From assembly GCF_050871315.1 (NCBI RefSeq), contig NZ_JBJLRE010000001.1: a stretch of DNA of 64,000 bases. One strand, 5' to 3'. Source of the DNA: Kineococcus gynurae (GTDB lineage Bacteria; Actinomycetota; Actinomycetes; Actinomycetales; Kineococcaceae). The translations under genes and the position numbers were made by a program. The notes under the pieces were generated by a model, which made no database searches, was not told the DNA's origin, and saw only the letters and a list, made by a program, of their open reading frames with translations. Shown one piece after another: positions 24,683-33,184 of this stretch; the first letter of the stretch is position 1, and the number at the start of each line of letters is the position of its first letter.

Positions 24683-26286
24683 CAGGCCTTGTCCTCCAGA
24701 CCCTTGGTGAAGCGGAACTGGAACGCGGCCACGAGGCCGGTGAGGATGAACAGCAGCACCGCGATCGCCGAGGCGAAGCCGAACTGCGCCCCGCTGGCCC
24801 CGAAGGCCAGGCGGACGGTGTAGCTGATGAGGATGTCGGTGCCCCCGGCCGTCGGGTTGTCCGGGGTGAACGGACCGCCCCCGGTGAGCAGCTGCACCGC
24901 GTTGAAGTTGTTGAAGTTGAACGCGAACGACGCCACCAGCAGCGGGGCCGTGGGGATGAGCAGCAGCGGGAACGTGATCTTGCGGAAGGCGGTGAAGCCG
25001 CTGGCCCCGTCGATGTCGGCGGCCTCGGTCAGTTCCTCGGGGATGGACTGCAGGGCCCCGGTGACCACCAGGAACATGTAGGGGAAACCTAGCCACAGGT
25101 TGGTCAGGATCACGGCGAGCTTGGCCGTGGTCGGGTTGCCCAACCAGTTGACGTCCAGGCCGAGCAGGTCGTTCACCAGCCCGAAGTCGGTGTTCCAGAA
25201 CCCCGACCAGACCAGCAGCGAGATGAAGCCGGGGATGGCGTAGGGGAGCAGGAGCAGCGAGCGGTAGACCTTCTGGAACTTCACCCGCTTGTCGTTGAGG
25301 ACGACCGCCAGGAACATGCCGAGGGCGAAGGTGGTCGCGACCGAGAGCGTCGCGAAGACGAGCGTCCAGGCGAAGATCTTGAGGAAGTTGCCGAGGATGC
25401 GGCCGTCGGTGAAGACCCGGACGTAGTTGGCCAGTCCGATGGTCGAGCCCCAGGACTGGTCGGAGAGCCGCTGGCCCTGCCCGTCGACGAAGAACTCCCG
25501 GTCCCCCTGCAGCTCGGGGCGGTAGGTGACCCCGGTCTGGGAGTTGGTGATCGTGTCGGCCGACTCGTCGTAGGTGAGCGGGGTGGACCCGAGGAACGCC
25601 TGCCGGATGCCCAGCTGGCGGATGGCGCTGCCGTCACCGGCCGGGACGGAGAACTCCTGCAGCACCGGACCGGCCGCGTTCACCTGGGTCGGGGTCAGCA
25701 GGGTGTACCCCGAGGCCTCGGTGACGAACCCGTCGGTGACGGTCGCCCCCTCCAGCGGCTCCAGGCCCTCGGCGGTGCCGACCTGGGCCTCGCCGTCGGT
25801 CGGGTCCACCAGCAGGAAGACGAACGGCCCGGTCGTCGTCGAACCCGTCGTCGCGACCGTCAGGTTGTACCGCGGCGCGTCGGGGGTCTGGACGACGGAG
25901 GAGCCGAGGATCTGCGCGACGGTCTCCTCCTTGGTGGTGCGCGTCCCGTCGCCGTAGTTGGTCAGCGAGATCTGGAACGTGGAGACCACGGGGTAGACGA
26001 CCAGGGTCAGCAACAGCAGGACCCCGGGGAGCAGGTACTTCAGCGGCACCAGCCGGCGGGTGGCGTAGACCGCGATGATCGCCAGCGCGAGCACCCAGAA
26101 GGCGATCAGCCAGCCCCAGCGCCCGGCGGCGACGAGGGCGGGGGTGAGGGCGATGACGGTGCTGATCGTCACGGTCACCAGGAAGATCTTGGCGACGAGG
26201 GTGGGGACGCTGCGGCGCGTGCTCACGGGGATGGAATGGGCTTGCGGGGACTCCGTCGGTGCGGAGCCGAGGGTCGGTGTGGCCAC
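24682..26286 (-). CDS. malF: Maltose/maltodextrin ABC transporter permease MalF
   Basis: This inner-membrane subunit has 534 residues. Three hydrophobic segments come first, then a large extracytoplasmic domain (about residues 110-280, with no membrane character), as in enterobacterial MalF. The membrane core follows, with the EAA loop EAADIDGASGFTAFRKITFP. The long external loop normally contacts the binding protein. The gene begins 136 bases after malE, separated by strong stem-loops that may lower its expression relative to malE. Confidence 0.9.
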   Translation of the reverse strand: MATPTLGSAPTESPQAHSIPVSTRRSVPTLVAKIFLVTVTISTVIALTPALVAAGRWGWLIAFWVLALAIIAVYATRRLVPLKYLLPGVLLLLTLVVYPVVSTFQISLTNYGDGTRTTKEETVAQILGSSVVQTPDAPRYNLTVATTGSTTTGPFVFLLVDPTDGEAQVGTAEGLEPLEGATVTDGFVTEASGYTLLTPTQVNAAGPVLQEFSVPAGDGSAIRQLGIRQAFLGSTPLTYDESADTITNSQTGVTYRPELQGDREFFVDGQGQRLSDQSWGSTIGLANYVRVFTDGRILGNFLKIFAWTLVFATLSVATTFALGMFLAVVLNDKRVKFQKVYRSLLLLPYAIPGFISLLVWSGFWNTDFGLVNDLLGLDVNWLGNPTTAKLAVILTNLWLGFPYMFLVVTGALQSIPEELTEAADIDGASGFTAFRKITFPLLLIPTAPLLVASFAFNFNNFNAVQLLTGGGPFTPDNPTAGGTDILISYTVRLAFGASGAQFGFASAIAVLLFILTGLVAAFQFRFTKGLEDKA

Positions 26287-26346
26287 GATGCCTCCGGGAC
26301 GCTGGGATGCCGGCGACCGCGCCGGCGCAAGAGGTTGCTGGCGGGC

Positions 26347-26411
26347 CCGACCGGCCGGACGCAGGGGTCCGGCCGGTCGGCCCGGCGGGGGAGGGTCCCG
26401 GGTCGGGACCC
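26347..26411 (-). other. Tandem intercistronic stem-loops between malE and malF
   Basis: CCGACCGGCCGGAC (26347-26360) pairs perfectly with 26367-26380 across a six-base loop, a 14-base stem. Next to it GGGTCCCG (26393-26400) pairs with CGGGACCC (26404-26411). Both lie just after the malE stop on the minus strand. Such elements in binding-protein operons act as partial terminators or protect the 3' end of malE mRNA, giving excess binding protein. Confidence 0.6.
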
Positions 26412-26422
26412 GGGGGTGCCGA

Positions 26423-27700
26423 TCAGGCGGCGGCGATCGCGTCCGCGATGGTGGTGCCGGTCTGCTGCATGGTGGTGGGGGCGTCCGCCCCGCCGACCAG
26501 GGCCGAGTACCCCTGGCCCAGGGGCTCGAACACCGCGGCCATCTGCGGGATCGAGGGCATGGGCGCGCCGTTGTTGGCGGCGTCCAGGAACGCCTGGAGC
26601 TGCGGGTCGGCCGCGACCTCGGACTCCTGCAGCGAGAGCAGGGTCGGGGGGATCTTGGCGCCCTCGTACATGGCCTTCATGGACTCCTCGGTGTTCATCG
26701 CGTTGCCGACGAACTCCTGCGCGAAGGCCTTGTTCTTGCCCTTGGAGGCGACGAAGAACGCCTGGACCCCGGCGAACGGCTGGGCCGGCTGCTGGCCCGC
26801 GAAACCGGGGACCGCCTGGAAGGCGTACTGGATCCCGGCCTCGTCGATGTCCGCCCGGGCCCACGGGCCGGACAGCAGGTAGGGGGCCTTCCCGTCCGCG
26901 AACAGGGCGATGGAGTTGTCACCGCTGACCGAACGGGTGAGGACACCGGAACCCTGCTCGCCGATCGACCGGATCTTCTCGGCCGCGGCGATGGAACCCG
27001 CCTGGCCGACCCCCAGGTCGTCGGGGTTGTAGGACCCGTCGGCGTTGCGGCCGAACACGTATCCACCCATCGAGGTGTAGAGCGGCTGCATGTGGTAGGC
27101 GTCGCCCAGCTCGCCGACGGGGAGGTTGAAGGCGGACTCGACCGTGCCGGCGCTCTTGAGTTCCAGCCCCTTGGCGAACGCGTCGTCGAGGGTGCCGGGC
27201 TCGTCGGGCGCCAGGGCGGTGTTGCGGTAGAGGACGAGCGCCTCGACCCCGTAGGGGAGGCCGTAGAGCTGCTCGTTGTAGGTCACCGCGGTGACCGCGA
27301 TGGGGGCGTAGCTGGTGAGGTTCTCGGCGGTGAGCTGGAGCGGGTCGACCGCACCGTTCTGGACCATGTTGCCGATCCAGTCGTGGGCGCCGACGACGAT
27401 GTCGGGGCCGTTGCCGGCGGTGTTGGCGGTGACGAAGTTCGCCTGCAGGTCGGTGATGGCCTGGACCCCGACGGTGATGCCGTTGGCCGAGGCGAAGGTG
27501 TCCGCGATCTGCTTGATCGCGTCGATCTTCAGCTCGTCGGTCCAGATGACCAGCTCCTCGTTCCCGCGCACCGGTGCGCCGGAGGAACTCGGGGCCGCGC
27601 TGGGCTCGCCGGCCCCACCGTCGTCGCTGGAACTGCAGCCGGCCGCGAGCAGGGTGGTGCCGATGAGGGCGCCGCCGAGGGCGTGTCGTCGGGTGAGCAT
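26423..27700 (-). CDS. malE: Maltose/maltodextrin-binding lipoprotein MalE
   Basis: This extracytoplasmic receptor has 425 residues. An RR-containing signal (MLTRRHALGG) and lipobox LAAGC precede a Ser/Gly-rich linker. The body is a large type II binding protein with the MalE-type ELVIWTDELKIDAIKQIADTF start and GPWARADIDEAGIQYAFQAVPGF near the ligand site. GAAGGAG lies eight bases before ATG 27700. It is the first gene of the malEFG-glucosidase operon and divergent from the LacI regulator. Confidence 0.9.
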   Translation of the reverse strand: MLTRRHALGGALIGTTLLAAGCSSSDDGGAGEPSAAPSSSGAPVRGNEELVIWTDELKIDAIKQIADTFASANGITVGVQAITDLQANFVTANTAGNGPDIVVGAHDWIGNMVQNGAVDPLQLTAENLTSYAPIAVTAVTYNEQLYGLPYGVEALVLYRNTALAPDEPGTLDDAFAKGLELKSAGTVESAFNLPVGELGDAYHMQPLYTSMGGYVFGRNADGSYNPDDLGVGQAGSIAAAEKIRSIGEQGSGVLTRSVSGDNSIALFADGKAPYLLSGPWARADIDEAGIQYAFQAVPGFAGQQPAQPFAGVQAFFVASKGKNKAFAQEFVGNAMNTEESMKAMYEGAKIPPTLLSLQESEVAADPQLQAFLDAANNGAPMPSIPQMAAVFEPLGQGYSALVGGADAPTTMQQTGTTIADAIAAA

Positions 27701-27780
27701 GGGTCGCGCTCCTTCGAGAGAGGGGCGTCACGAGGTGGGGGACGGTCGTCGTCCGGCTCGCAGCGCTGCGTCTGGCGAGG

Positions 27781-27834
27781 ACTGTAGGCGTTTGCCGGGC
27801 TCCTGCCAAGATTTCCTGCAAGTTCTTGCAAGAC
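27781..27834 (-). promoter_or_regulatory. malE promoter with LacI-type operator repeats
   Basis: On the minus strand TTGGCA (27809-27804), a 17-base spacer and TACAGT (27786-27781) form a good promoter. Overlapping and upstream of the -35 are direct repeats of CTTGCA(A/G)G-like units. A symmetric core TGCAAG-TT-CTTGCA (27817-27830) and the palindrome CTTGCAAG (27825-27832) are present. CTTGCA-type repeats are, as I recall, the sites of the maltose repressor MalR in Streptomyces. Confidence 0.62.
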
Positions 27835-27859
27835 CGTGTCGAAGTTGTAACCTGGGCCC

Positions 27860-28894
27860 ATGCGCGCTCGCCTGGTCGACGTCGCGGCCCGGGCCGGGGT
27901 CAGCGAGGCGACCGTGTCGCGCGTCCTCAACGACCGGCCCGGGGTGTCCGAGGCCACCCGGCAGAGCGTGCTGCGGGCGGTCGACCTGCTCGGGTACCAG
28001 CTGCCGGAGCGGTTGCGCCCCAAGACGTTCGGCACCGTCGGGCTGATCGTGCCCGAACTGTCCAACCCGGTCTTCCCCCGCTACGTCTCCGCCCTGGAGC
28101 GGGCCCTGCTGCGCGAGCACCTCGTCCCGGTGCTGTGCTCCTCGGTCGCGGGCGGCCTGCACGAGGACGACTACGTCCGGATGCTCGTCCAGCAGCACGT
28201 CGCCGGCATCGTCTTCGTCTGCGGCATCCATTCCGTCGCCGGGGAGGACCCCGCGCGCTACCTCGCCCTGCGCGAGTCGGGCACCCCCTTCGTGCTCGTC
28301 GAGGGCCACCTGCCCGGCGCGCCCGTCACGACGATGTCCACCGACGACACGCTGGCCGTCCACCTCGCCGTCGACCACCTCGGTGGGCTGGGGCACCGGA
28401 CGTTCGGCCTGGTCGCCGGCCCCCTGCGCTACACCGCGGTGCAGCGGCGGGTCGGGGCCTTCCACGCGGCGCTGGCCCGGCAGGGCGAGGGTTTCCGCGG
28501 GTCGGTCGAGCACGACCTGTTCACCCTCGAGGGGGGTTACCACGGGGCCGAGCGGTTGCTCGACCGCGGGGTGACCGCCCTGATCTGCGCCTCCGACGTG
28601 CTGGCGATCGGGGCCATGCAGGCGGTGCGCGGTCGCGGTCTGCGGGTCCCCGAGGACGTCTCGGTCGTCGGCAGCGACGACAGCCCGACGATGGAGTTCA
28701 TCGCGCCGCCGCTGACCACCATCGCCCACCCCGTCGCCGAGATCGCCGACGCGACCGTGCAGGCCCTGCTCGGCGAGATCGCCGGCCGCCCGGTGCCCCG
28801 GGCCGAGGCGCTCTTCTCCCCGACCTTGGTGGTCCGCGCCTCCACCGCCCCGGCCCCGGTCGGCGCGGTGCCCGTGCGGACCGAGGCGGTCTGA
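27860..28894 (+). CDS. LacI-family transcriptional regulator of the maltodextrin operon (MalR-like)
   Basis: This repressor has 344 residues. The N-terminal helix-turn-helix and hinge (LVDVAARAGVSEATVSRVLND, ending in YQLPERLRP) precede a type I periplasmic-binding-like sensor domain (TVGLIVPELSNPVFPRYVSALE; GVTALICASDVLAIGAMQAVRGRG). It is divergent from malE, with the operator between them. Its own ATG lies only about 26 bases from the operator, so it is probably autoregulated. Confidence 0.9.
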   Translation: MRARLVDVAARAGVSEATVSRVLNDRPGVSEATRQSVLRAVDLLGYQLPERLRPKTFGTVGLIVPELSNPVFPRYVSALERALLREHLVPVLCSSVAGGLHEDDYVRMLVQQHVAGIVFVCGIHSVAGEDPARYLALRESGTPFVLVEGHLPGAPVTTMSTDDTLAVHLAVDHLGGLGHRTFGLVAGPLRYTAVQRRVGAFHAALARQGEGFRGSVEHDLFTLEGGYHGAERLLDRGVTALICASDVLAIGAMQAVRGRGLRVPEDVSVVGSDDSPTMEFIAPPLTTIAHPVAEIADATVQALLGEIAGRPVPRAEALFSPTLVVRASTAPAPVGAVPVRTEAV

Positions 28895-28896
28895 CC

Positions 28897-29265
28897 TCAG
28901 CCGCCCGGTCGGCCCGGTCGGGGAGGGGTTCCCGACACCGCGGCGACCAGCGGTACGAGGTCGACGAAGTCCGACGACCGCTCCGCCCGGCGCCGGTTCA
29001 GCGAGTAGGCGAGCGCCGGGGCCCCGGTCAGCTCGACGGTCCGGGCCCAGGGCGGGACGGTGCCCGCCACCAACCGGTGGCTCACCGCGACGGCCCCGGT
29101 CCGGGTCAGGGCGGTGTGCACCTGCTCGATGCTGCGGGCGGGGATGGGCGCCAACCGGGCGTCCCGGGCCTTGCGGACGTCCCCGAACCACCACGGGGCC
29201 ATGAAGTCGGCCGGGACCTCGGGGTTGAAGACCACGGTCTGCTCCAGGAACGTCGTCCAGTCCAC
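28897..29265 (-). CDS. Hypothetical protein
   Basis: This frame encodes 122 residues beginning VDWTTFLEQTVVFNPEVPADFMAPWWFGD. It has a protein-like composition (several aromatics and a basic RRRAERS segment) and a low-complexity Pro/Gly/Arg tail. The start is inferred as GTG 29265; the frame stays open further upstream, but that part runs antisense to the next gene and loses protein-like character. No clear ribosome site was found. I do not recognise the family. It faces head to head with the truncated gene at 29314. Confidence 0.45.
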   Translation of the reverse strand: MDWTTFLEQTVVFNPEVPADFMAPWWFGDVRKARDARLAPIPARSIEQVHTALTRTGAVAVSHRLVAGTVPPWARTVELTGAPALAYSLNRRRAERSSDFVDLVPLVAAVSGTPPRPGRPGG

Positions 29266-29313
29266 CGCGGTGGCCCCGCCGCTCCCACGGTCCGCAGTCG
29301 GATCTACGAGGAC

Positions 29314-29766
29314 GTGGACGCGGGGGAGTCCCGCCCGGACCGGATGGAGCTCTACCGCGGCGCTCCCCGCGGGATGATCCTCGGGGCCGCGCTGCGCGAG
29401 CACGACGTCGGCAATCCCGACGAGTTCCGCCCGCAGGTGGAGCAGTTCGTCGGCGCGGTGGCCGACCAGCTGCCGCCGCTGCTCATGAAGGTGCCCTACG
29501 TGGGCGCGATCCTGGCCGCGGGGGCCGCCCTGGTCCTCGGTGAGCTCAAGAAGCCCATCTCGGACTTCCTCAACGGCCTGCTGGGGACCGACGACGACGA
29601 CCTCGGCGCCCACGTGTTCGTGCTGTCGGCCAAGGACATGGTCCTGCTCGCCTGCCGCACCCTGCCGGACACCTACCAGGGGGTCGTCTCGAAGGTCCAG
29701 CCCCCGCTCCTCGGTGGGGGGCAGGGAGCCTCCTACAAGATCTGCCTGACCGCCGACGCCGTGTGA
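29314..29766 (+). pseudogene. Probable 5'-truncated gene of unknown function
   Basis: The C-terminal 150 residues look like a real protein: EDVDAGESRPDRMELYRG, a hydrophobic helix PYVGAILAAGAALVLGELKKP, an acidic loop GTDDDDLG, and YKICLTADAV at the end. No convincing start exists. GTG 29314 falls inside a conserved-looking segment (RIYEDVDAG) that already reads protein-like from about 29285, and ATG 29344 would cut more. Just upstream the coding signal stops and the opposite-strand gene begins. I infer loss of the N-terminal half; a genuine short gene starting at 29314 is the alternative. Confidence 0.45.
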
Positions 29767-29796
29767 CGCGACGGCCGGGCGGGGGCAGAGCCGGAG

Positions 29797-30585
29797 TCAG
29801 GCCTCGGTGGAACTGGTGGAGACCCCCCACCACCAGGCAGAGGTGGCCGTCACCGACTGGTAGAGGGTGGGGACCCAGGAGCGGCAGGAGCGGGGCCAGC
29901 CGAAACCGCCGGTGAGCCGGGGCTGACCCGCCCGGACGCAGGAGGCCTCGGCATCCAGGCGGAACGTCTCGTTGATGGCGGCGAGCCGGGCCCGGGTCGG
30001 GTCGAACTTGTTCGTGCTGCGCGGGCTGAAGTTCCGCGAGCCGAAGTCGTGCTTGACGCAAGCGTCGTGGAAGGTGCGCTCGACGTCGCCGTAGGTCGGG
30101 CCGGAGCACCCGTCGGTGCTCCAGTCGAAACCGTCGGGGGTACCCGCGCGCCCCTTGGCGACCGGGATGAACAGGGGCACCGCGGTTTGGGAGAGCGTGA
30201 GGGCCTCGGCGCGACGGTTGCGGGCCGGGTCGGCGAGGCGTTGGGTCAGCGTGGTCCCGTTCGCGAGCGCCCAGATGGTCCCGCCCTTGAAGAAGGCCAC
30301 CCCCGGGCCGGGCCCCTCGACGCCGACGAGTTCCGGGCTGAGCGGGACCCCGAGGGGTCCGCTCGCGCCGCCGGAGGCGCGGTAGGCGGAGTCCACGGCC
30401 CCGCACAGGCTGATCCGGGCCGTCGAGGGTCCGTAGCCGGTGCAGGTCGCCGCCTGGGCCGGGGTCGCCAGGACCGGCCCGAGGAGCAGGGCACCCGCCG
30501 CGGCCAGGGCGGCGGCCCGGCCACGCCTCCCCGTGCGGCGGGAGGTCCGGGGGAGGGCGCCGTCGACCGTCGTGCTGCTGCTCAT
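29797..30585 (-). CDS. Secreted prokaryotic phospholipase A2 with an LGFP-like repeat region
   Basis: This is a predicted exported lipase of 262 residues. A basic start and hydrophobic core end in a signal-peptidase I site (ATPAQA-A). Residues about 60-130 resemble LGFP wall-associated repeats (GPLGVPLSPELVG...FFKGGTIWA). The C-terminal domain has the prokaryotic phospholipase A2 signature: FDWSTDGCSGPT, then FHDACVKHDFGSRNF with the catalytic His-Asp pair, plus further Cys for disulfides. ATG 30585 begins the signal peptide; an upstream in-frame start would add 14 residues. It would hydrolyse the sn-2 ester of phospholipids outside the cell. Confidence 0.83.
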   Translation of the reverse strand: MSSSTTVDGALPRTSRRTGRRGRAAALAAAGALLLGPVLATPAQAATCTGYGPSTARISLCGAVDSAYRASGGASGPLGVPLSPELVGVEGPGPGVAFFKGGTIWALANGTTLTQRLADPARNRRAEALTLSQTAVPLFIPVAKGRAGTPDGFDWSTDGCSGPTYGDVERTFHDACVKHDFGSRNFSPRSTNKFDPTRARLAAINETFRLDAEASCVRAGQPRLTGGFGWPRSCRSWVPTLYQSVTATSAWWWGVSTSSTEA

Positions 30586-30742
30586 CGATGAGTCCCGTCT
30601 GTGCGAGCGCCGGCACCGCGCCAGCAAGATCGACGGTACGCCCCGGCTCCCGGCCCGTCACGAGGTCGGCGGAAGTGGGCGTGACATCATCGGGCGCGTC
30701 GGGGCCGCGCCGCGGTCGGGACCACCGGGCGAAGGGTCGGAC

Positions 30743-31126
30743 GTGCCACGAGGAGGACGGTCGTCGTCCCGGGACCGCTTCCCGCGCAGCGTCTTCGGTC
30801 ACGGTTCGGAGCCCGACCCGCGTTTCTCGTTGGCCAACGAGCGGACCTTCCTCGCGGGGTTGCGGACGGCGTTGGCCCTCACCGCGGCCGGGGTGGCGCT
30901 CGAGGCCCTGGCCCTGCCGCTGCAACCGCAGCTGCGGCTGGCGGCGTCGCTGCTGCTGATCGTCCTGGGGGTGCTGACCCCGGTGCTCGCCTGGCGCGGG
31001 TGGGCCCGCGACGAACGGGCGATGCGGACCGGGGCCGCGCTGCCGGCACCGGGGATCGTGTCGGTGCTGTCGGTGGGGGTCACCCTCGCGGGGTTGCTCG
31101 TCCTCCTCGGGATCTTGTGGCGATGA
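30743..31126 (+). CDS. YidH/DUF202-family membrane protein
   Basis: This protein has 127 residues and three predicted membrane helices. The DUF202 signature is clear: DPRFSLANERTFLAGLRTALALTAAGVALEAL. The start is taken at GTG 30743 with GAAGGG about seven bases upstream; longer starts add unstructured Arg/Gly-rich sequence. It is coupled by a four-base overlap to a second DUF202 gene. Function is unknown. Confidence 0.8.
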   Translation: MPRGGRSSSRDRFPRSVFGHGSEPDPRFSLANERTFLAGLRTALALTAAGVALEALALPLQPQLRLAASLLLIVLGVLTPVLAWRGWARDERAMRTGAALPAPGIVSVLSVGVTLAGLLVLLGILWR

Positions 31127-31497
31127 GCCCCGAGCGGTCCGGCCCGCCGGACCCCGGCGTCTTCGACCCGGGGTTGCAGCCCGAACGCACGGCGCTGGCC
31201 TGGCGACGGACGGTGCTCGCCGTCCTCCTGGTCGCGGTCCTCGGGGCCCGGGTGCTCGCGCCGCGACTGGCGCTCCTGGCCGTGCTGCCCGCCGGGGCGG
31301 GGGTCCTCTCCGCCCTGTGGCTGCGCGGGGTCGCCCGTCGTCGTCAGCAGGGAACGGCGGCGGCGTTGCGGAACGGCGGGGACCTCCGTGCGGGACCGGA
31401 CGGTCGGGACCTGTTCGTCGCCGCGGTCGCCGCGGGCGGGGCGGGGGTCGGCGCGGCCGTCGCGGTGGTCCTCGCCCGATCCGTCGTGGGGGCTTGA
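31123..31497 (+). CDS. DUF202-family membrane protein
   Basis: This protein has 124 residues. FDPGLQPERTALAWRRTVLAVLLVAVLGARVL is the DUF202 pattern, followed by two more hydrophobic segments. ATG 31123 overlaps the upstream DUF202 stop by four bases. Such tandem pairs are common in actinobacteria and may form a heteromeric membrane protein; no activity is known to me. Confidence 0.8.
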   Translation: MSPERSGPPDPGVFDPGLQPERTALAWRRTVLAVLLVAVLGARVLAPRLALLAVLPAGAGVLSALWLRGVARRRQQGTAAALRNGGDLRAGPDGRDLFVAAVAAGGAGVGAAVAVVLARSVVGA

Positions 31498-31564
31498 CCC
31501 GGGACCACCGACGGCCTGTACTTCAAGTCACAAGTATTCGCCGTCCCGAGCCCGGAGGACACCC

Positions 31565-32032
31565 ATGTTCGACACGCTGAACGGCCTTCCCGTGCACGCC
31601 CTCGTCGTCCACGGTGTGGTGGTGCTGCTGCCGCTCGCGGTGCTCGGCACCCTGGCCGTCGCGGTGCGCGGGGCCTGGCGTCGCCGCTACGCCGGGCTCA
31701 ACGCGCTCGTGGCCCTGGTGGCCCTCGCGCTGGTCCCGGTGGCCACCGAGAGCGGGGAGGCGTTGGAGGCCCGCGTCGGGGACCCGGGCCAGCACGCCGC
31801 CCTCGGGTCCTCGCTGCTGTGGTTCGCGATCCCCCTCGCGGCCGTGGCCGTGCTGCTCTGGTGGCGCGGGCGTGCGGAGTCCCGCAGCCGCACCCCGGGG
31901 CGCCCGACCCGGGCGACCGCGGTGCTCGCGGTCGTCGCCGTGCTCGTCGCGCTCGCCGCCGGGGTGCAGGTCGTGCGGGTGGGGGACACCGGGGCCCGGG
32001 CCGCCTGGGGCTCGGTCGTCGCCAACACCTGA
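31565..32032 (+). CDS. DUF2231-family membrane protein
   Basis: This protein has 155 residues and four predicted membrane helices. It has the family-typical N-terminus LPVHALVVHGVVVLLPLAVLG, with a paired His motif that may bind heme or metal, and a central VATESGEALEARVG loop. ATG 31565 has CGGAGG seven bases upstream. Function is unknown; homologues often sit near redox genes. Confidence 0.8.
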   Translation: MFDTLNGLPVHALVVHGVVVLLPLAVLGTLAVAVRGAWRRRYAGLNALVALVALALVPVATESGEALEARVGDPGQHAALGSSLLWFAIPLAAVAVLLWWRGRAESRSRTPGRPTRATAVLAVVAVLVALAAGVQVVRVGDTGARAAWGSVVANT

Positions 32033-32072
32033 GCGGCTCGCGGCGGGGGCGGCGGGGGCGGCGGGGTGGGCC

Positions 32073-33131
32073 TCAGGCGTCGACCCGCACGACCATCTTG
32101 CCGGTGTTGGCCCCGCGCATCATGGACAGGAACGCCTCGACCGTGTTCTCCAGGCCGTCGACCACGGTCTCGTCGAAGGTGACGGAACCCTCGCGCAACC
32201 ACCCGCTCATCGCGGGACCGAACTCCGCCGACCGGTGCAGGAAACCTCCCACGGTGAAACCGCGCAGGGTCAGGCCCCGGGTGATGGCGTTGGCCAGGTT
32301 GTCCGGGCCGGGGGTGCTGCCGGTGCTGTTGTAGGCGGAGATGGCGCCGCAGAGCGCGGCCCGCCCGCCGTCGTTGAACGCGTCGAGGGCGGCCTCGAGG
32401 TGGTCGCCGCCCACGTTGTCGAAGTAGACGTCGATCCCGTCGGGAGCGGCCTCGGCGAGCTGTTCGCGGATCGGCGCGTCCTTGTAGTTCAGGGCGACGT
32501 CGAACCCGTACCGCTTGGTCAGCAGGCGGGCCTTCTCCGCCGACCCGGCGGAACCGATCACCCGGGCGGCGCCCAGCCGGCGCGCGACCTGGCCCACGGC
32601 GGACCCCACGGCTCCCGCCGCACCGGAGACGAACACCGTCTCACCCGGTTGCAGCGCAGCGATGTCGGTGAGTCCCACGTAGGCGGTGAGGCCGGTCATG
32701 CCGAGGATCCCCAGGTGGACCGAGGGGGAGAGGCCCGGCACGTCGGGCACGACCCGGAACTGCCCGGCGTCCTCCTGCACGACGTCGCGCCACCCCAACT
32801 GGTGACTGACCAGCGCGCCGACGGGGTGCTCCGGGCTGCGTGAGGCGACCACCCGGCCGACGGCCCCACCGGTGAGCGTCTCACCCAGCGCGAACGGGGC
32901 GACGTAGCTGCGACCCTCGTTCATCCGACCCCGCATGTAGGGGTCGACGGAGAGGAACGCGTTGCGGACCCGGACCTGCCCCGGCGCCAGGGGCCCGTAG
33001 GTGACCTCGACCGTGCGGAAGTTCTCCTCGGTCGGCCACCCCTGGGGGCGCGCGACGAGCTGGATCTGCGTGCTGCGGACGGTGCTGCCCGCGGTGTCCT
33101 CGGCGGTCGTGGGGTCCGGGGTGGTGCTCAT
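32073..33131 (-). CDS. NADP-dependent medium-chain reductase (CurA/prostaglandin-reductase-like enone or quinone reductase)
   Basis: This cytoplasmic zinc-free MDR reductase has 352 residues. It shows FLSVDPYMRGRMNEGRSYV, the nucleotide-binding loop VFVSGAAGAVGSAVGQVARRLGAARVIGSAGS, and YFDNVGGDHLEAALDAF. The family reduces alpha,beta-unsaturated ketones or quinones with NADPH. ATG 33131 lies downstream of a DUF1304 gene in the same direction, and both probably read from the TetR-controlled promoter at 33602-33651. Confidence 0.87.
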   Translation of the reverse strand: MSTTPDPTTAEDTAGSTVRSTQIQLVARPQGWPTEENFRTVEVTYGPLAPGQVRVRNAFLSVDPYMRGRMNEGRSYVAPFALGETLTGGAVGRVVASRSPEHPVGALVSHQLGWRDVVQEDAGQFRVVPDVPGLSPSVHLGILGMTGLTAYVGLTDIAALQPGETVFVSGAAGAVGSAVGQVARRLGAARVIGSAGSAEKARLLTKRYGFDVALNYKDAPIREQLAEAAPDGIDVYFDNVGGDHLEAALDAFNDGGRAALCGAISAYNSTGSTPGPDNLANAITRGLTLRGFTVGGFLHRSAEFGPAMSGWLREGSVTFDETVVDGLENTVEAFLSMMRGANTGKMVVRVDA

Positions 33132-33184
33132 GAGGTTTCTCCTTGTGCGGTGGGCTGGGGGTGAGGGGCGGGGTCCGGCGTCCG

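Noticed and set aside
29265..29314. Insertion sequence or attachment site at the gene-remnant junction
   Set aside because: No transposase, terminal inverted repeat or target duplication was seen around the join.
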